Part shown: piece by piece, positions 1-7,282 of the stretch
Numbering within the stretch: the first letter of the stretch is position 1
Layout: each line of letters begins with the position of its first letter
Assembly (NCBI GenBank): GCA_903873355.1
Contig: CAIQOG010000137.1
Span: 1-24,078, forward strand
Origin: an uncultured Bacteroidales bacterium
Lineage (GTDB): Bacteria > Bacteroidota > Bacteroidia > Bacteroidales > Paludibacteraceae
Direction: 5' to 3'
Length of the DNA stretch: 24,078 bases
Notes under the pieces: generated by a model
Database searches by the model: none
What the model saw: only the letters and a program-made list of their open reading frames with translations
What the model was told of the DNA's origin: nothing
Position numbers and translations under genes: made by a program

Positions 1-51
1 AGGATTGATAGCAAATTCTTTAATCTTAAAGAATTGGTTCGAAAGTTATAA
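1..51 (+). CDS. C-terminal tail of an upstream gene (5' end outside window)
   Basis: From base 1 a frame reads RIDSKFFNLKELVRKL and stops at TAA 49-51. The charged, leucine-spaced pattern looks like the end of a real protein, and the next gene on the same strand starts 82 bases later. A second frame is also open from base 2 to the stop at 92-94 (GLIANSLILKNWFESYN...), so the choice of frame is uncertain. Too little is visible to name a family; the context suggests another mobile-element gene. Confidence 0.3.
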   Translation, partial: RIDSKFFNLKELVRKL

Positions 52-133
52 CTCACATATAAATCATCGCTATAATACAACTTTCTATTTTTAATTAAAT
101 GAACAATAATATTAATCATTAAAACTCAGAATC

Positions 134-460
134 ATGGAAAATGACAAAAAAATGGCCGATTATATCTATTCAATCCTAGCTTCACAACCCACCATTTTAA
201 TGAGTTGGGGATTTCAAAGACCAGCAATCATTCATTTGGGACTTACCTTTCATGTGAATGGATTTAAGCATAAAGGTAAAGTATCCATCAAATACAATGA
301 GGGTCAGGATTTATTTGATGTTTATCTATTGGATGACAAAGACAAGACGGTTGATACTGTAAATATGGTGTATTTCGACCAACTGGTTGAAGTCATTGAT
401 GAAAAAGTTGAGAAAACGGATGATTATAACGATAGGGTCTACAATGAATATTTTAAATGA
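134..460 (+). CDS. Hypothetical protein of Bacteroidota mobile regions
   Basis: Small soluble protein of 108 residues with no signal peptide or membrane segment. It starts with a polar helix-like stretch (MENDKKMADYIYSILASQP), followed by a beta-rich core with the pattern SWGFQRP, LGLTFHVNGFKHKGKV and YNEGQDLFDVYLL, and an acidic C-terminus. From memory, this pattern is common among hypothetical proteins encoded in integrative elements and plasmids of Bacteroidota, where it sits near mobilisation and antirestriction genes; that is recollection and was not searched. No biochemical function is known to me. The next small gene begins 6 bases after its stop, so the two are probably cotranscribed. 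The start at 134 is the first ATG in the frame, preceded by an AT-rich leader. Confidence 0.75.
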   Translation: MENDKKMADYIYSILASQPTILMSWGFQRPAIIHLGLTFHVNGFKHKGKVSIKYNEGQDLFDVYLLDDKDKTVDTVNMVYFDQLVEVIDEKVEKTDDYNDRVYNEYFK

Positions 461-466
461 AATAGT

Positions 467-667
467 ATGGATGCATTCGAATTTACAGCTCAGTATGAAA
501 CATTTATTGAAGAAATAGAGCAGGTTATCAAACCTGAACTATTACCGGTTCTTGAGAAATTAAAAGAAACAGATCCTCATAATCTGATTACACCAGAAGC
601 ATTTTTTGTTTCGACGAATCATGCCCGGGGATTTGTGTGGTCTTTGTTTTTAAAGAAATGTTCCTGA
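467..667 (+). CDS. Small hypothetical protein, cotranscribed with the 108-aa gene
   Basis: A 66-residue acidic protein starting at ATG 467, six bases after the previous stop, and ending at TGA 665-667. The first two thirds look like two amphipathic helices (QYETFIEEIEQVIKPELLPVLEKLKE). The rest has the short segment LITPEAFFVSTNHARGFVW. There is no signal peptide. I do not recognise the family. The tight spacing, shared strand and a strong hairpin only eight bases after the stop support it as the last gene of a two-gene unit. It could be a truncated form of a longer protein, since the end KKCS is abrupt. Confidence 0.6.
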   Translation: MDAFEFTAQYETFIEEIEQVIKPELLPVLEKLKETDPHNLITPEAFFVSTNHARGFVWSLFLKKCS

Positions 668-674
668 AGTTCAA

Positions 675-713
675 AATAAAACATTCACTTTCATCAGAAG
701 TGAATGTTTTATT
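675..713. terminator. Perfect 16-bp hairpin, terminator or recombination-site-like
   Basis: Arms 675-690 (aataaaacattcactt) and 698-713 (aagtgaatgttttatt) are perfect reverse complements around a 7-base loop. It sits eight bases after the stop at 667. The right arm ends in TTTTATT, so it could end transcription of the two small genes, but no long T run follows. A diverged copy of the same hairpin lies about 80 bases on, so a role as a recombinase site is also possible. Confidence 0.65.
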
Positions 714-753
714 GATTATCAAGAGTTTAAACGATTTTCCAATTAGAGATAAA

Positions 754-799
754 AATAATACACTCTCTTTTGATAATTAGGAATAAAAGTGAGTGTTTT
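754..799. repeat. Second, diverged copy of the hairpin, just before the recombinase
   Basis: Arms 761-771 (cactctctttt) and 785-795 (aaaagtgagtg) pair with a single mismatch around a 13-base loop; base 760 pairs with 796. The left side 754-770 matches 675-691 at 14 of 17 positions. The right side 785-799 matches 696-710 at 13 of 15. The repeat covers the possible GTG start at 789, which argues for the recombinase starting further down at ATG 834. Function is unknown: autoregulatory operator, transcript structure or crossover site are all possible. Confidence 0.5.
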
Positions 800-808
800 G
801 AACAAAAT
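797..808 (+). repeat. 12-base direct repeat, left copy (tttgaacaaaat)
   Basis: The sequence tttgaacaaaat occurs here and again at 1419-1430, bracketing the recombinase coding region in the same orientation. This copy overlaps the end of the second hairpin. It could be a short att-type core, but a 12-base AT-rich match can also arise by chance. Confidence 0.3.
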
Positions 809-833
809 ATCACATAACAATAAACACAATACT

Positions 834-1418
834 ATGTCGAAGAAATTTTCAAGCACTAAAGCAGATTATTTGGAGTGGGATCAAATGTTGAATCTGGTTC
901 ATAAGCTTTATAAAGTCGAAAAATACAAGATGTCCCTTTTTATTGCTTTGGGTAGTTTTTGGGGGTTGCGAGTTTCTGATCTCACGGCTTTTAAATGGGA
1001 GCAGATTTTAAATGTAGATGAGATTACTATTATAGAAGGAAAGACCAAAAAGAAAAGAGTAATCAGTATCAGTCCTCAACTTAAACAACACATAATTGAT
1101 TGTCACCATAGAATAAATCCTGTTGGTTTTCAATTTGTTTTTGTCAGTCAGAAAAAAGTTGTCTACACCACTCAAAGGTTGAATATCCTGTTGAAAGAAA
1201 TCAAAGCAACTTACAAATTAAACATTAAGAATTTTTCTTGTCACAGCTTACGTAAAACCTTCGGTCGTCAGGTATTTAATATGAGTGGAGAAAATTCTGA
1301 AATGGCACTTATTAAACTAATGGAGATTTTCAATCACTCCAATATGGGAATCACTAAACGATATCTGGGATTAAAAGATGAAGAGATAAAGGAGACGTAT
1401 GATTTGTTGAAGTTTTGA
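834..1418 (+). CDS. Minimal tyrosine recombinase (phage integrase family)
   Basis: A 194-residue site-specific recombinase consisting essentially of only the catalytic domain. Counting from ATG 834, the active-site set is complete: R46 (FWGLRVSD), a beta-hairpin lysine at K70 or K72, H137 and R140 (SCHSLRKTFG), H168 (FNHSNMG) and the nucleophile Y177 (TKRYLG). The N-terminal arm-binding and SAM-like core-binding domains of ordinary 300-400 residue integrases are missing, so in size it resembles FimB/FimE-type recombinases. Such enzymes cut and rejoin DNA through a 3'-phosphotyrosine link. The frame is open back to a GTG at 789 (209 residues), but that start lies inside a hairpin and Bacteroidota favour ATG. 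It is the last gene on this strand and converges with the glycan operon 23 bases away. It could be an intact small recombinase or the 3' part of a degraded integrase. Confidence 0.85.
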   Translation: MSKKFSSTKADYLEWDQMLNLVHKLYKVEKYKMSLFIALGSFWGLRVSDLTAFKWEQILNVDEITIIEGKTKKKRVISISPQLKQHIIDCHHRINPVGFQFVFVSQKKVVYTTQRLNILLKEIKATYKLNIKNFSCHSLRKTFGRQVFNMSGENSEMALIKLMEIFNHSNMGITKRYLGLKDEEIKETYDLLKF

Positions 1419-1430
1419 TTTGAACAAAAT
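1419..1430 (+). repeat. 12-base direct repeat, right copy (tttgaacaaaat)
   Basis: Exact match of 797-808, beginning at the base after the recombinase stop codon and ending 11 bases before the stop of the convergent glycan gene. If it is an attachment core, the boundary between mobile DNA and the glycan locus would fall here. Confidence 0.3.
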
Positions 1431-1441
1431 TTGATAACATT

Positions 1442-3976
1442 TTAATATTTTATCATTAATTTCTGAACAGTTGAAAATGTCAAATCTACATCCAAATAAC
1501 TTGAATTCTCAATTTTTGAAAGTTCGAAATTAACCTCTTGATTATTTACTATAACAGATTTGACAGATAAAGTAAATGATGGAAGGAGTAAATGAAGTTT
1601 TGATTTTTTACCACTTCCGGTAATATTCATTGAAATAGTTTTTGTTGATACATCATTTCTAAACTGATATGCCACATAACCTCCTGAAGCAACTAAATCG
1701 GCTGTTACGTTTATAGAATCTACCCCTGCAGATGCCCAACGAGGTGAGATTTTAGTTGTTTCATATCCTAATCCTGTATTCTTTATTCCGGCTAAACCTT
1801 CGATTAATGACCTCATGGCATTAGCAGCTGCCCAATTATCAGGACCGCCATACGACACAGGATTACGTTTTACATAATGTGGTTTGTCAGCCAATGTAAT
1901 TGCAAGAATGGTGTAAATATCTCCTTCTACGGAAGCATTAAATCGGAGTTTCATAATGCGTTTCTGAGGATTCGGATTCGGAATTGCAGTCCAACAAACA
2001 CCAACGCCTGCACTCACAGGGTTTATACCAGACCAAGCCATTCCGGCATAATCTTTTTCAAGTTTTGGAAACCACCAGCCTACTAAATCTTTTCCGCTAT
2101 AAATATATTTTGAAGCAGTTGTTCCATCGGTATAAATAAAACTAATGGAACCAACAGCTTTATCATTTTTGTTTGCTGATGTTGAATGAATTAAATAAAC
2201 TGTTTGAGCTGTATCATTGATTAAAACTTCAGCTTCTGATGGAAATCCTTTTAAATTTGCCACAGCAATTGCAGCTTTTCGTTGATTTTCATCCGGATTA
2301 ATTACATCAAATTTGATATCGTGAAATACCTGAATTCCGGTTGGAAAGTTTCTTAAATCGTTTCCCTGTCGATTTTCATTCATCCATTTGAAAGCATTTT
2401 TTCCACCTTTTTCCAAAAAATCCATATTGGCACTTTTTGATATATCTATTGGTTTATATTTCACTTCGTCTGGTGTTGGATAAGCTCCGGTATAAGCAAA
2501 ATATATAAGGTTATTGTATCGCTTACCTAATTCATAAAGCCGGTTTAAGATATCCGAGCCATAATTCTCGAAACCATTTTCGAAAGCGCCTTTTGCCAGT
2601 TCACCGGCTGCATGTGCAGCTATTCCACCATTCATATATTGCCATTTCGGATTTTGATTCACAAACCCTTTCTCGAAAGGTGGGAAAATGGAATACCACT
2701 CGGCAGGTGAACCATCTGGTAGGTTCGATTTTAATTGCTGATAGGTTTTGATAATTGCCACATTCATTTCATGTGGCAATCCACGATTGAGCGAATACAT
2801 ATTTCCCTGTGCAATTTGAAGTTTATCATCAACTCCCAAATCACGTATGACCGTCGGATCTTCGTCAATGAAGTGAGTATAAAAGTGACCGTTCCATGTC
2901 AAATTGTTTAAGCGTGTAAGAATTTGCTTTGCCCGATTTCTGTATTTTTCTGCACTCACTGTATTTCCTGTAAATTCGTACATTTCGGCCAGTTGATTAC
3001 AGGCTTCGAAGTAGCCGGTGTTATCACCAAAGAAGATACCGTATTTCGTTTTTCCGTGAACTATCATCATAGTCTTACCAATCGGCGTTTCTGGTGTATA
3101 TTTATCATCTATTTGAAAGTCCCACGAATCGATACAGAAAGGTCGTTTCAGCAATTGAAATCTATTAGACCAACGGATTGAATCGGTTACACAAAAGTCT
3201 AATGCACGAGCGGCAGACTCCAGGTTTGATTTCATCCAATCTGTGTTTGCACTGCCTTTCCAGTGTTTATAAATCATATTTACATAATTGTATTCAACAT
3301 GATTTTCAGCAGGTTGGCGGGCAAACCATACGGTGCTATCTTTTCTGAAAAAATTGAGTGGACTATAAACAGTTTCATTGTATCTGCTATCTAATTTCTT
3401 TGGCTTTACATAGCTCCATATCATGCCGTTAGGCAGTTGAGTTTGTCTGAAAATATCCACTAAATCACCAGAATAAGGACTAAAATACTGCATCCCATTC
3501 ATTGTATTATTATTGTCTAATGCCCAGTGAACAAAGCATCTATAGGTTTTTCCATTCCATTCAAGTTCTTCGTAACCATTCTCGTTGTAAACCAACATAC
3601 TTTTATAAAATAGCTGGAACATATCGCTTATTTTTCCGCCATCGTTGATATCGGTTTGGGCAACAAGTTCAAAATTTCTAGTTGCAATTACAACTCCTTT
3701 TTTATCTGTCAGCGTGATGGTTTGGACTCCTGCTGCTCCACCGACAAGAAAACTAATTTGAGGAAGTGACTTGGCTATGAAATAAGTGTTAGTTTTCGAA
3801 TCGGTAACCTTAATTGTACCTTGAGAGTTACAGCAAATAGTTAATTCATCAAGCGGCTTAACTATTTTAGCAGGTTTTAGCAATGATATTGTGGCAATAT
3901 CTTGACCAAATGATATCATTGATAGAATTAATAAATATGAAAGTAAAATAAAGCCCAATTTGAATTTTTTGTACAT
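1442..3976 (-). CDS. Large secreted six-hairpin glycosidase-like protein, unassigned family
   Basis: An 844-residue exported protein. Residues 1-24 are a signal peptide (LGFILLSYLLILSMISFG, cleavage near GQ-D). Residues about 27-108 look like an Ig-like beta domain. About 115-500 are helical repeats typical of an (alpha/alpha)6 toroid. The segments TGYFEACNQLAEMYEFTG (320-337), AEKYRNRAKQILTRLNN, AEWYSIFPPFEKGF (425-438) and WQYMNGGIAAHAAGELAKGAF (445-465) are the alternating helices and acidic, aromatic loops seen in six-hairpin glycosidases. About 560-844 is beta-sandwich. Candidate acids include D283 and D286 (CIDSWDF), D318, E426 and E459, but I cannot assign catalytic residues. I do not recognise a CAZy family. 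It is the last gene of the operon, 24 bases after the GH105 gene, so it probably attacks an oligosaccharide of the same polymer. It could be an undescribed glycoside hydrolase or, less likely, a lyase on this fold. Confidence 0.7.
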   Translation of the reverse strand: MYKKFKLGFILLSYLLILSMISFGQDIATISLLKPAKIVKPLDELTICCNSQGTIKVTDSKTNTYFIAKSLPQISFLVGGAAGVQTITLTDKKGVVIATRNFELVAQTDINDGGKISDMFQLFYKSMLVYNENGYEELEWNGKTYRCFVHWALDNNNTMNGMQYFSPYSGDLVDIFRQTQLPNGMIWSYVKPKKLDSRYNETVYSPLNFFRKDSTVWFARQPAENHVEYNYVNMIYKHWKGSANTDWMKSNLESAARALDFCVTDSIRWSNRFQLLKRPFCIDSWDFQIDDKYTPETPIGKTMMIVHGKTKYGIFFGDNTGYFEACNQLAEMYEFTGNTVSAEKYRNRAKQILTRLNNLTWNGHFYTHFIDEDPTVIRDLGVDDKLQIAQGNMYSLNRGLPHEMNVAIIKTYQQLKSNLPDGSPAEWYSIFPPFEKGFVNQNPKWQYMNGGIAAHAAGELAKGAFENGFENYGSDILNRLYELGKRYNNLIYFAYTGAYPTPDEVKYKPIDISKSANMDFLEKGGKNAFKWMNENRQGNDLRNFPTGIQVFHDIKFDVINPDENQRKAAIAVANLKGFPSEAEVLINDTAQTVYLIHSTSANKNDKAVGSISFIYTDGTTASKYIYSGKDLVGWWFPKLEKDYAGMAWSGINPVSAGVGVCWTAIPNPNPQKRIMKLRFNASVEGDIYTILAITLADKPHYVKRNPVSYGGPDNWAAANAMRSLIEGLAGIKNTGLGYETTKISPRWASAGVDSINVTADLVASGGYVAYQFRNDVSTKTISMNITGSGKKSKLHLLLPSFTLSVKSVIVNNQEVNFELSKIENSSYLDVDLTFSTVQKLMIKY

Positions 3977-4000
3977 AATTGAATTGTTATGACGAGTGTT

Positions 4001-5050
4001 TTAGATTCTGTTTTTAAAGTTCATTTTACGATAAGCACTTTCCATCATTAAGAAAAATGCCTGACATTCTGTTGAAGTGCCTGGCCTATCGAATCCCGGT
4101 GAACTGCTTGCTCCCTGAATCATTCCATATTTATCAATCTTGGTGTAGGCAGCACTTCGCATTTTGTCGGCAGCTTTTTTATACGACTGATCTAACCAAC
4201 CCGTTGCCATTCCGGTATAAATACTAAAGGCTAACATCTGCCCCAGATTTGTTTCTTCAAAATTGGGTTCTGTGATTTTATCATAAAATAACCCATTGGA
4301 TAATTGAAACTTCAGACAGCCATCAATCAATTCTTTGACATAACCAATAATTTTCTGACGGTCAGCTTCTCTTTCTTTGGGTAAAATATTCACAACCATT
4401 GTCATGCTGGCTGCACACCAACCATTGCCACCACCCCAATATGAACTATCTTCGTAAATTTTTAATGAATCGTTCCAAATGTGGCGGACAAGTTTAAGAT
4501 CATTATCCCACAAACACTCACGCATCCCCTCTATTTGCCGAATGGCATCATCATAATCGCCCATCATAGCCAAAAATGGGGCTACCATAAATAAATTATC
4601 ACTCCAAACTTGTATGGATTTAGTATTATGAAGTATATAACCCTTTGATGTTCTTATTTTTGGATTATTGTAGTATTCATACTGCTTTTGTGCAGCTGTT
4701 TTGTATTTTTCGTCGCCGGTAACTTTATATGCCATTAACACACCCGGACCATTTGAGCCAGGATCGGCAATATTATAATCGGAAGCCACCAACGAAAATC
4801 TACCATCCTCTTTTTGTCGAAGAACGGCTTCATGTGCCATATTAATAAGGTTAATAGTATCGCCCATTTCCACCAATGCTTGCAAAGCCACACCTTGTTC
4901 CCAAGAACCACGTTGCATACAAAGCATGGCTAATTTCACTTTTTCTAAGGTATCATTCTGAGAAGTTGATTTAACTGAATGTTGACATGAGATTATACCT
5001 AATAAGAAGAATATTACTGCAAGTAGCTTTGGCAAATTTGATCGCTTCAT
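4001..5050 (-). CDS. GH105-type unsaturated uronyl hydrolase, probable lipoprotein
   Basis: A 349-residue (alpha/alpha)6 enzyme of the GH105 (YteR-like) type. The family removes the 4,5-unsaturated uronic acid left at the non-reducing end when a polysaccharide lyase cuts, by hydration of the double bond. The signature WSDNLFMVAPF (149-159) contains D151, which matches the catalytic aspartate of the family, and WGGGNGW (205-211) is the second hallmark. Other conserved-looking segments are RGSWEQGV (47-54), SNGLFYDK and SPGFDRPGTSTECQAFF near the end. The N-terminus is a lipoprotein signal with a plausible lipobox IISC at 19-22, so the protein probably sits in the periplasm or on an outer-membrane leaflet. 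Length is normal for the family. Its presence means a lyase must act upstream, but none is in the window. GH88 is the alternative family; the short length and WGGGNGW favour GH105. Confidence 0.88.
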   Translation of the reverse strand: MKRSNLPKLLAVIFFLLGIISCQHSVKSTSQNDTLEKVKLAMLCMQRGSWEQGVALQALVEMGDTINLINMAHEAVLRQKEDGRFSLVASDYNIADPGSNGPGVLMAYKVTGDEKYKTAAQKQYEYYNNPKIRTSKGYILHNTKSIQVWSDNLFMVAPFLAMMGDYDDAIRQIEGMRECLWDNDLKLVRHIWNDSLKIYEDSSYWGGGNGWCAASMTMVVNILPKEREADRQKIIGYVKELIDGCLKFQLSNGLFYDKITEPNFEETNLGQMLAFSIYTGMATGWLDQSYKKAADKMRSAAYTKIDKYGMIQGASSSPGFDRPGTSTECQAFFLMMESAYRKMNFKNRI

Positions 5051-5092
5051 ATTATTTTAGATTATTGTAAGTCAAAATTTTTGTTCAATTTT

Positions 5093-6532
5093 TCATTCCT
5101 CCTTTTTATTATTTGGCGATCGAACATTCCATATTTCAGGATTATATTTGTCGTTAAGCCCAGGTATTATTGAACCTGATTCCAAAATAAATGCCTGAAG
5201 TTTTTCTTTCATTTTATTCACTTTATCGGCATTTAATAACGCCAAATCGTGTTTCTCGCCAATATCTTCCTTTAGATTATATAATTCCATCCTACCTTCA
5301 GGAATGTATTTGTTATTGTTATCTCTGTCGATATAATCGCCGAAAAACCATATTAATTTATAATCGCCCTCCACCATAGATGCACTTGGAGTAGCACCCC
5401 AAAGCAAATCGTAAAGTGGTTGATAGAAATAAATTGGACGGTTTGCTAATTTAGCCTCAGTATTCTTGTTTCCGAACAACATAGGCATTAAATTCACACC
5501 ATCGAGCACATGGTTTGGAGCGGGTTTTATTTTTGCCACATCAAGCAATGTTGGATAAATATCCACAATATGAACCGGTGTTGTGTTGATTTTACCACCT
5601 TTAATTTTTCCCGGCCATTGCACCATAAACGGCACACGTGTTCCTCCTTCGTAAGCAGTACCTTTTCCATAACGTAACGGTGCATTAGATAGTTGGCTAT
5701 CAACTCCACCATTATCACTAACAAAAAACACAATGGTATTTTTATCAATGCCAAGTTCTTTCATTTTGGTTTGTAATCGACCGACTGAATTATCTAAATG
5801 TTCGATGGCAGCTAAATATTCAGCAAAATTTAACCCTGTTTCAGGATAGCCTAAGTCAAGATATTTTTTTATTAAGTCCTTAGGAGCTAGAACTCTATTG
5901 TGAACTGTGTGATGTGATAATAAAATGAAAAATGGTTGATTTTTGTTTTTCTCCATAAAATGAATGGTCTCATCAGTTAAAAAATCTACTCCCTTATCAC
6001 CATACCCACTATATTCAGTTGGATTTTGTTTGGCAACAACATAGTCGAAGCCATAAAATCGTGCTTTATCTGGATACAGATACGTATAGTAACCGTCATT
6101 GTCATAAGTGCTTAAATGCCATTTCCCGATTAGTGCTGTTGTATATCCGGCAGTTTTTAGAGCTTCGGCAATAGTGAATTGTTCGCGTGGTAAATTATCG
6201 AGGTATTCCGGTTCTTTTACCCTTGCATTTGGCCAGCCATATTTTGGGACAACATGCCACATTTGATTTCGACTCGTATATTGTCCGGTAAGCAACGATG
6301 CACGTGTTGGTGTGGATTGTGGACAAACATAACCCTGTGTAAATTTCACACCTTGAGCTGCAATACGGTCAATATTCGGAGTTTTTACCATTTTATTGCC
6401 ATAACATTCGATAGCAGGATAACCCATATCGTCGATAAGAATAAAAAGAATATTCGGTTTTTTCTCGGCTTGTGCAGAATTTACTAACCCAAAAAGTGCA
6501 AGTGATGCTGATAATAGTTGTTTGAATTTCAT
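5093..6532 (-). CDS. Secreted type I sulfatase, serine type
   Basis: A 479-residue sulfatase of the alkaline-phosphatase superfamily (S1). Residues 1-22 are a signal peptide ending at AQA. PNILFILIDDMG carries the metal-binding aspartates D34 and D35. CPQSTPTRASLLTG is the sulfatase signature, with S73-T-P-T-R77; S73 would be oxidised to formylglycine. GKWHL, LLSHHTVHN and FFVSDNGG supply further active-site and calcium ligands. Because the modified residue is serine rather than cysteine, activation should need the radical-SAM anaerobic maturase, which is not in the window. The enzyme would remove a sulfate ester from the glycan, before or after GH105 acts. The gene lies 42 bases upstream of GH105 and 31 bases downstream of the CBM6-like gene. 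The subfamily, and hence the exact sulfate position, cannot be assigned by eye. Confidence 0.9.
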   Translation of the reverse strand: MKFKQLLSASLALFGLVNSAQAEKKPNILFILIDDMGYPAIECYGNKMVKTPNIDRIAAQGVKFTQGYVCPQSTPTRASLLTGQYTSRNQMWHVVPKYGWPNARVKEPEYLDNLPREQFTIAEALKTAGYTTALIGKWHLSTYDNDGYYTYLYPDKARFYGFDYVVAKQNPTEYSGYGDKGVDFLTDETIHFMEKNKNQPFFILLSHHTVHNRVLAPKDLIKKYLDLGYPETGLNFAEYLAAIEHLDNSVGRLQTKMKELGIDKNTIVFFVSDNGGVDSQLSNAPLRYGKGTAYEGGTRVPFMVQWPGKIKGGKINTTPVHIVDIYPTLLDVAKIKPAPNHVLDGVNLMPMLFGNKNTEAKLANRPIYFYQPLYDLLWGATPSASMVEGDYKLIWFFGDYIDRDNNNKYIPEGRMELYNLKEDIGEKHDLALLNADKVNKMKEKLQAFILESGSIIPGLNDKYNPEIWNVRSPNNKKEE

Positions 6533-6563
6533 GATATTTTAAAAGATCGGTAAGTCAATTATT

Positions 6564-7241
6564 TTAATTTGTAAACTCCAAATAAGCATAATTTATTCCA
6601 CTTCCAATATAAAGTGTCAAAAGATTTAATCCTGCTTTGTTGAAACTTATCGTTCCTATGTTTTTGGCAAAATTCCAGTTGTGAGGACTTCCTGTTTTAA
6701 GTGGTGTGGTATATTCTTTGGCAGGTTGACCATTTATTGAAAGTCTAAATGATTGAATTTCATTCGAATACAACAAATTAACTTTGTAGGTTCCTGCCTT
6801 TTTTACATTCACGGTATAGTTACACCATTCACCATCACGTGTCCAGCCAATAAAACCCTGACGACGTTCGGGTGTAAAAATATTGGGATGACTGAAATCC
6901 AACTTTTCTTTGGTATAAGATAAATCTACTCCTTCATTCAACCTAAAATAAGCAAAATATTCTGCACCCAACTCGCAATGTCCGGGTTGATGATTATATG
7001 GTCCGCTGCCCTTATTTATTGAGTCAAAATCGTGGTATGCAACTCCCTCACCACCCAAATCAAAGTACTTACATTCTATTCGACCAGGAATTACCTGCGC
7101 TCCCTTTGTATAAATACTATCTTTAAAAGGAACACCATTGTATTCTTTTGGGATATTATTTTTTGACCAACCATTTAGCATAATCAATAAAAATAATGCT
7201 ATAAATACATGTTTATCTAAATTTATATGATTCATAATCAT
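6564..7241 (-). CDS. Secreted CBM6-like carbohydrate-binding protein
   Basis: A 225-residue exported protein of a single beta-sandwich module. The chosen start is ATG 7239-7241, with ATG 7233-7235 also possible. The frame is open upstream to 7325, but that longer form would overlap the preceding sulfatase gene and put a polar stretch before the signal sequence (HVFIALFLLIMLNG). The body has the CBM6/CBM35 pattern: IECKYFDLGGEGVAYHDFD (about 55-73), GAEYFAYFRLNEGVDL, then FIGWTRDGEWCNYTVNV (about 130-146), KAGTYKVNLLYSN, and a final strand INYAYLEF. In this family the aromatic residues after the GWTRDGEW turn bind sugar. No catalytic domain is attached, which is unusual, because such modules normally ride on an enzyme. 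It lies between two sulfatase genes and is probably periplasmic or surface-held. It may bind the sulfated glycan; an unrecognised enzyme activity cannot be excluded. Confidence 0.75.
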   Translation of the reverse strand: MIMNHINLDKHVFIALFLLIMLNGWSKNNIPKEYNGVPFKDSIYTKGAQVIPGRIECKYFDLGGEGVAYHDFDSINKGSGPYNHQPGHCELGAEYFAYFRLNEGVDLSYTKEKLDFSHPNIFTPERRQGFIGWTRDGEWCNYTVNVKKAGTYKVNLLYSNEIQSFRLSINGQPAKEYTTPLKTGSPHNWNFAKNIGTISFNKAGLNLLTLYIGSGINYAYLEFTN

Positions 7242-7282
7242 CCAATTATATTTGTAAAATTCAAAAAATATAAGAAAGATTT

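Noticed and set aside
789..833. GTG start giving a 209-residue recombinase
   Set aside because: The GTG lies inside a hairpin arm, the extra residues are not family-like, and ATG 834 leaves the full catalytic domain intact.
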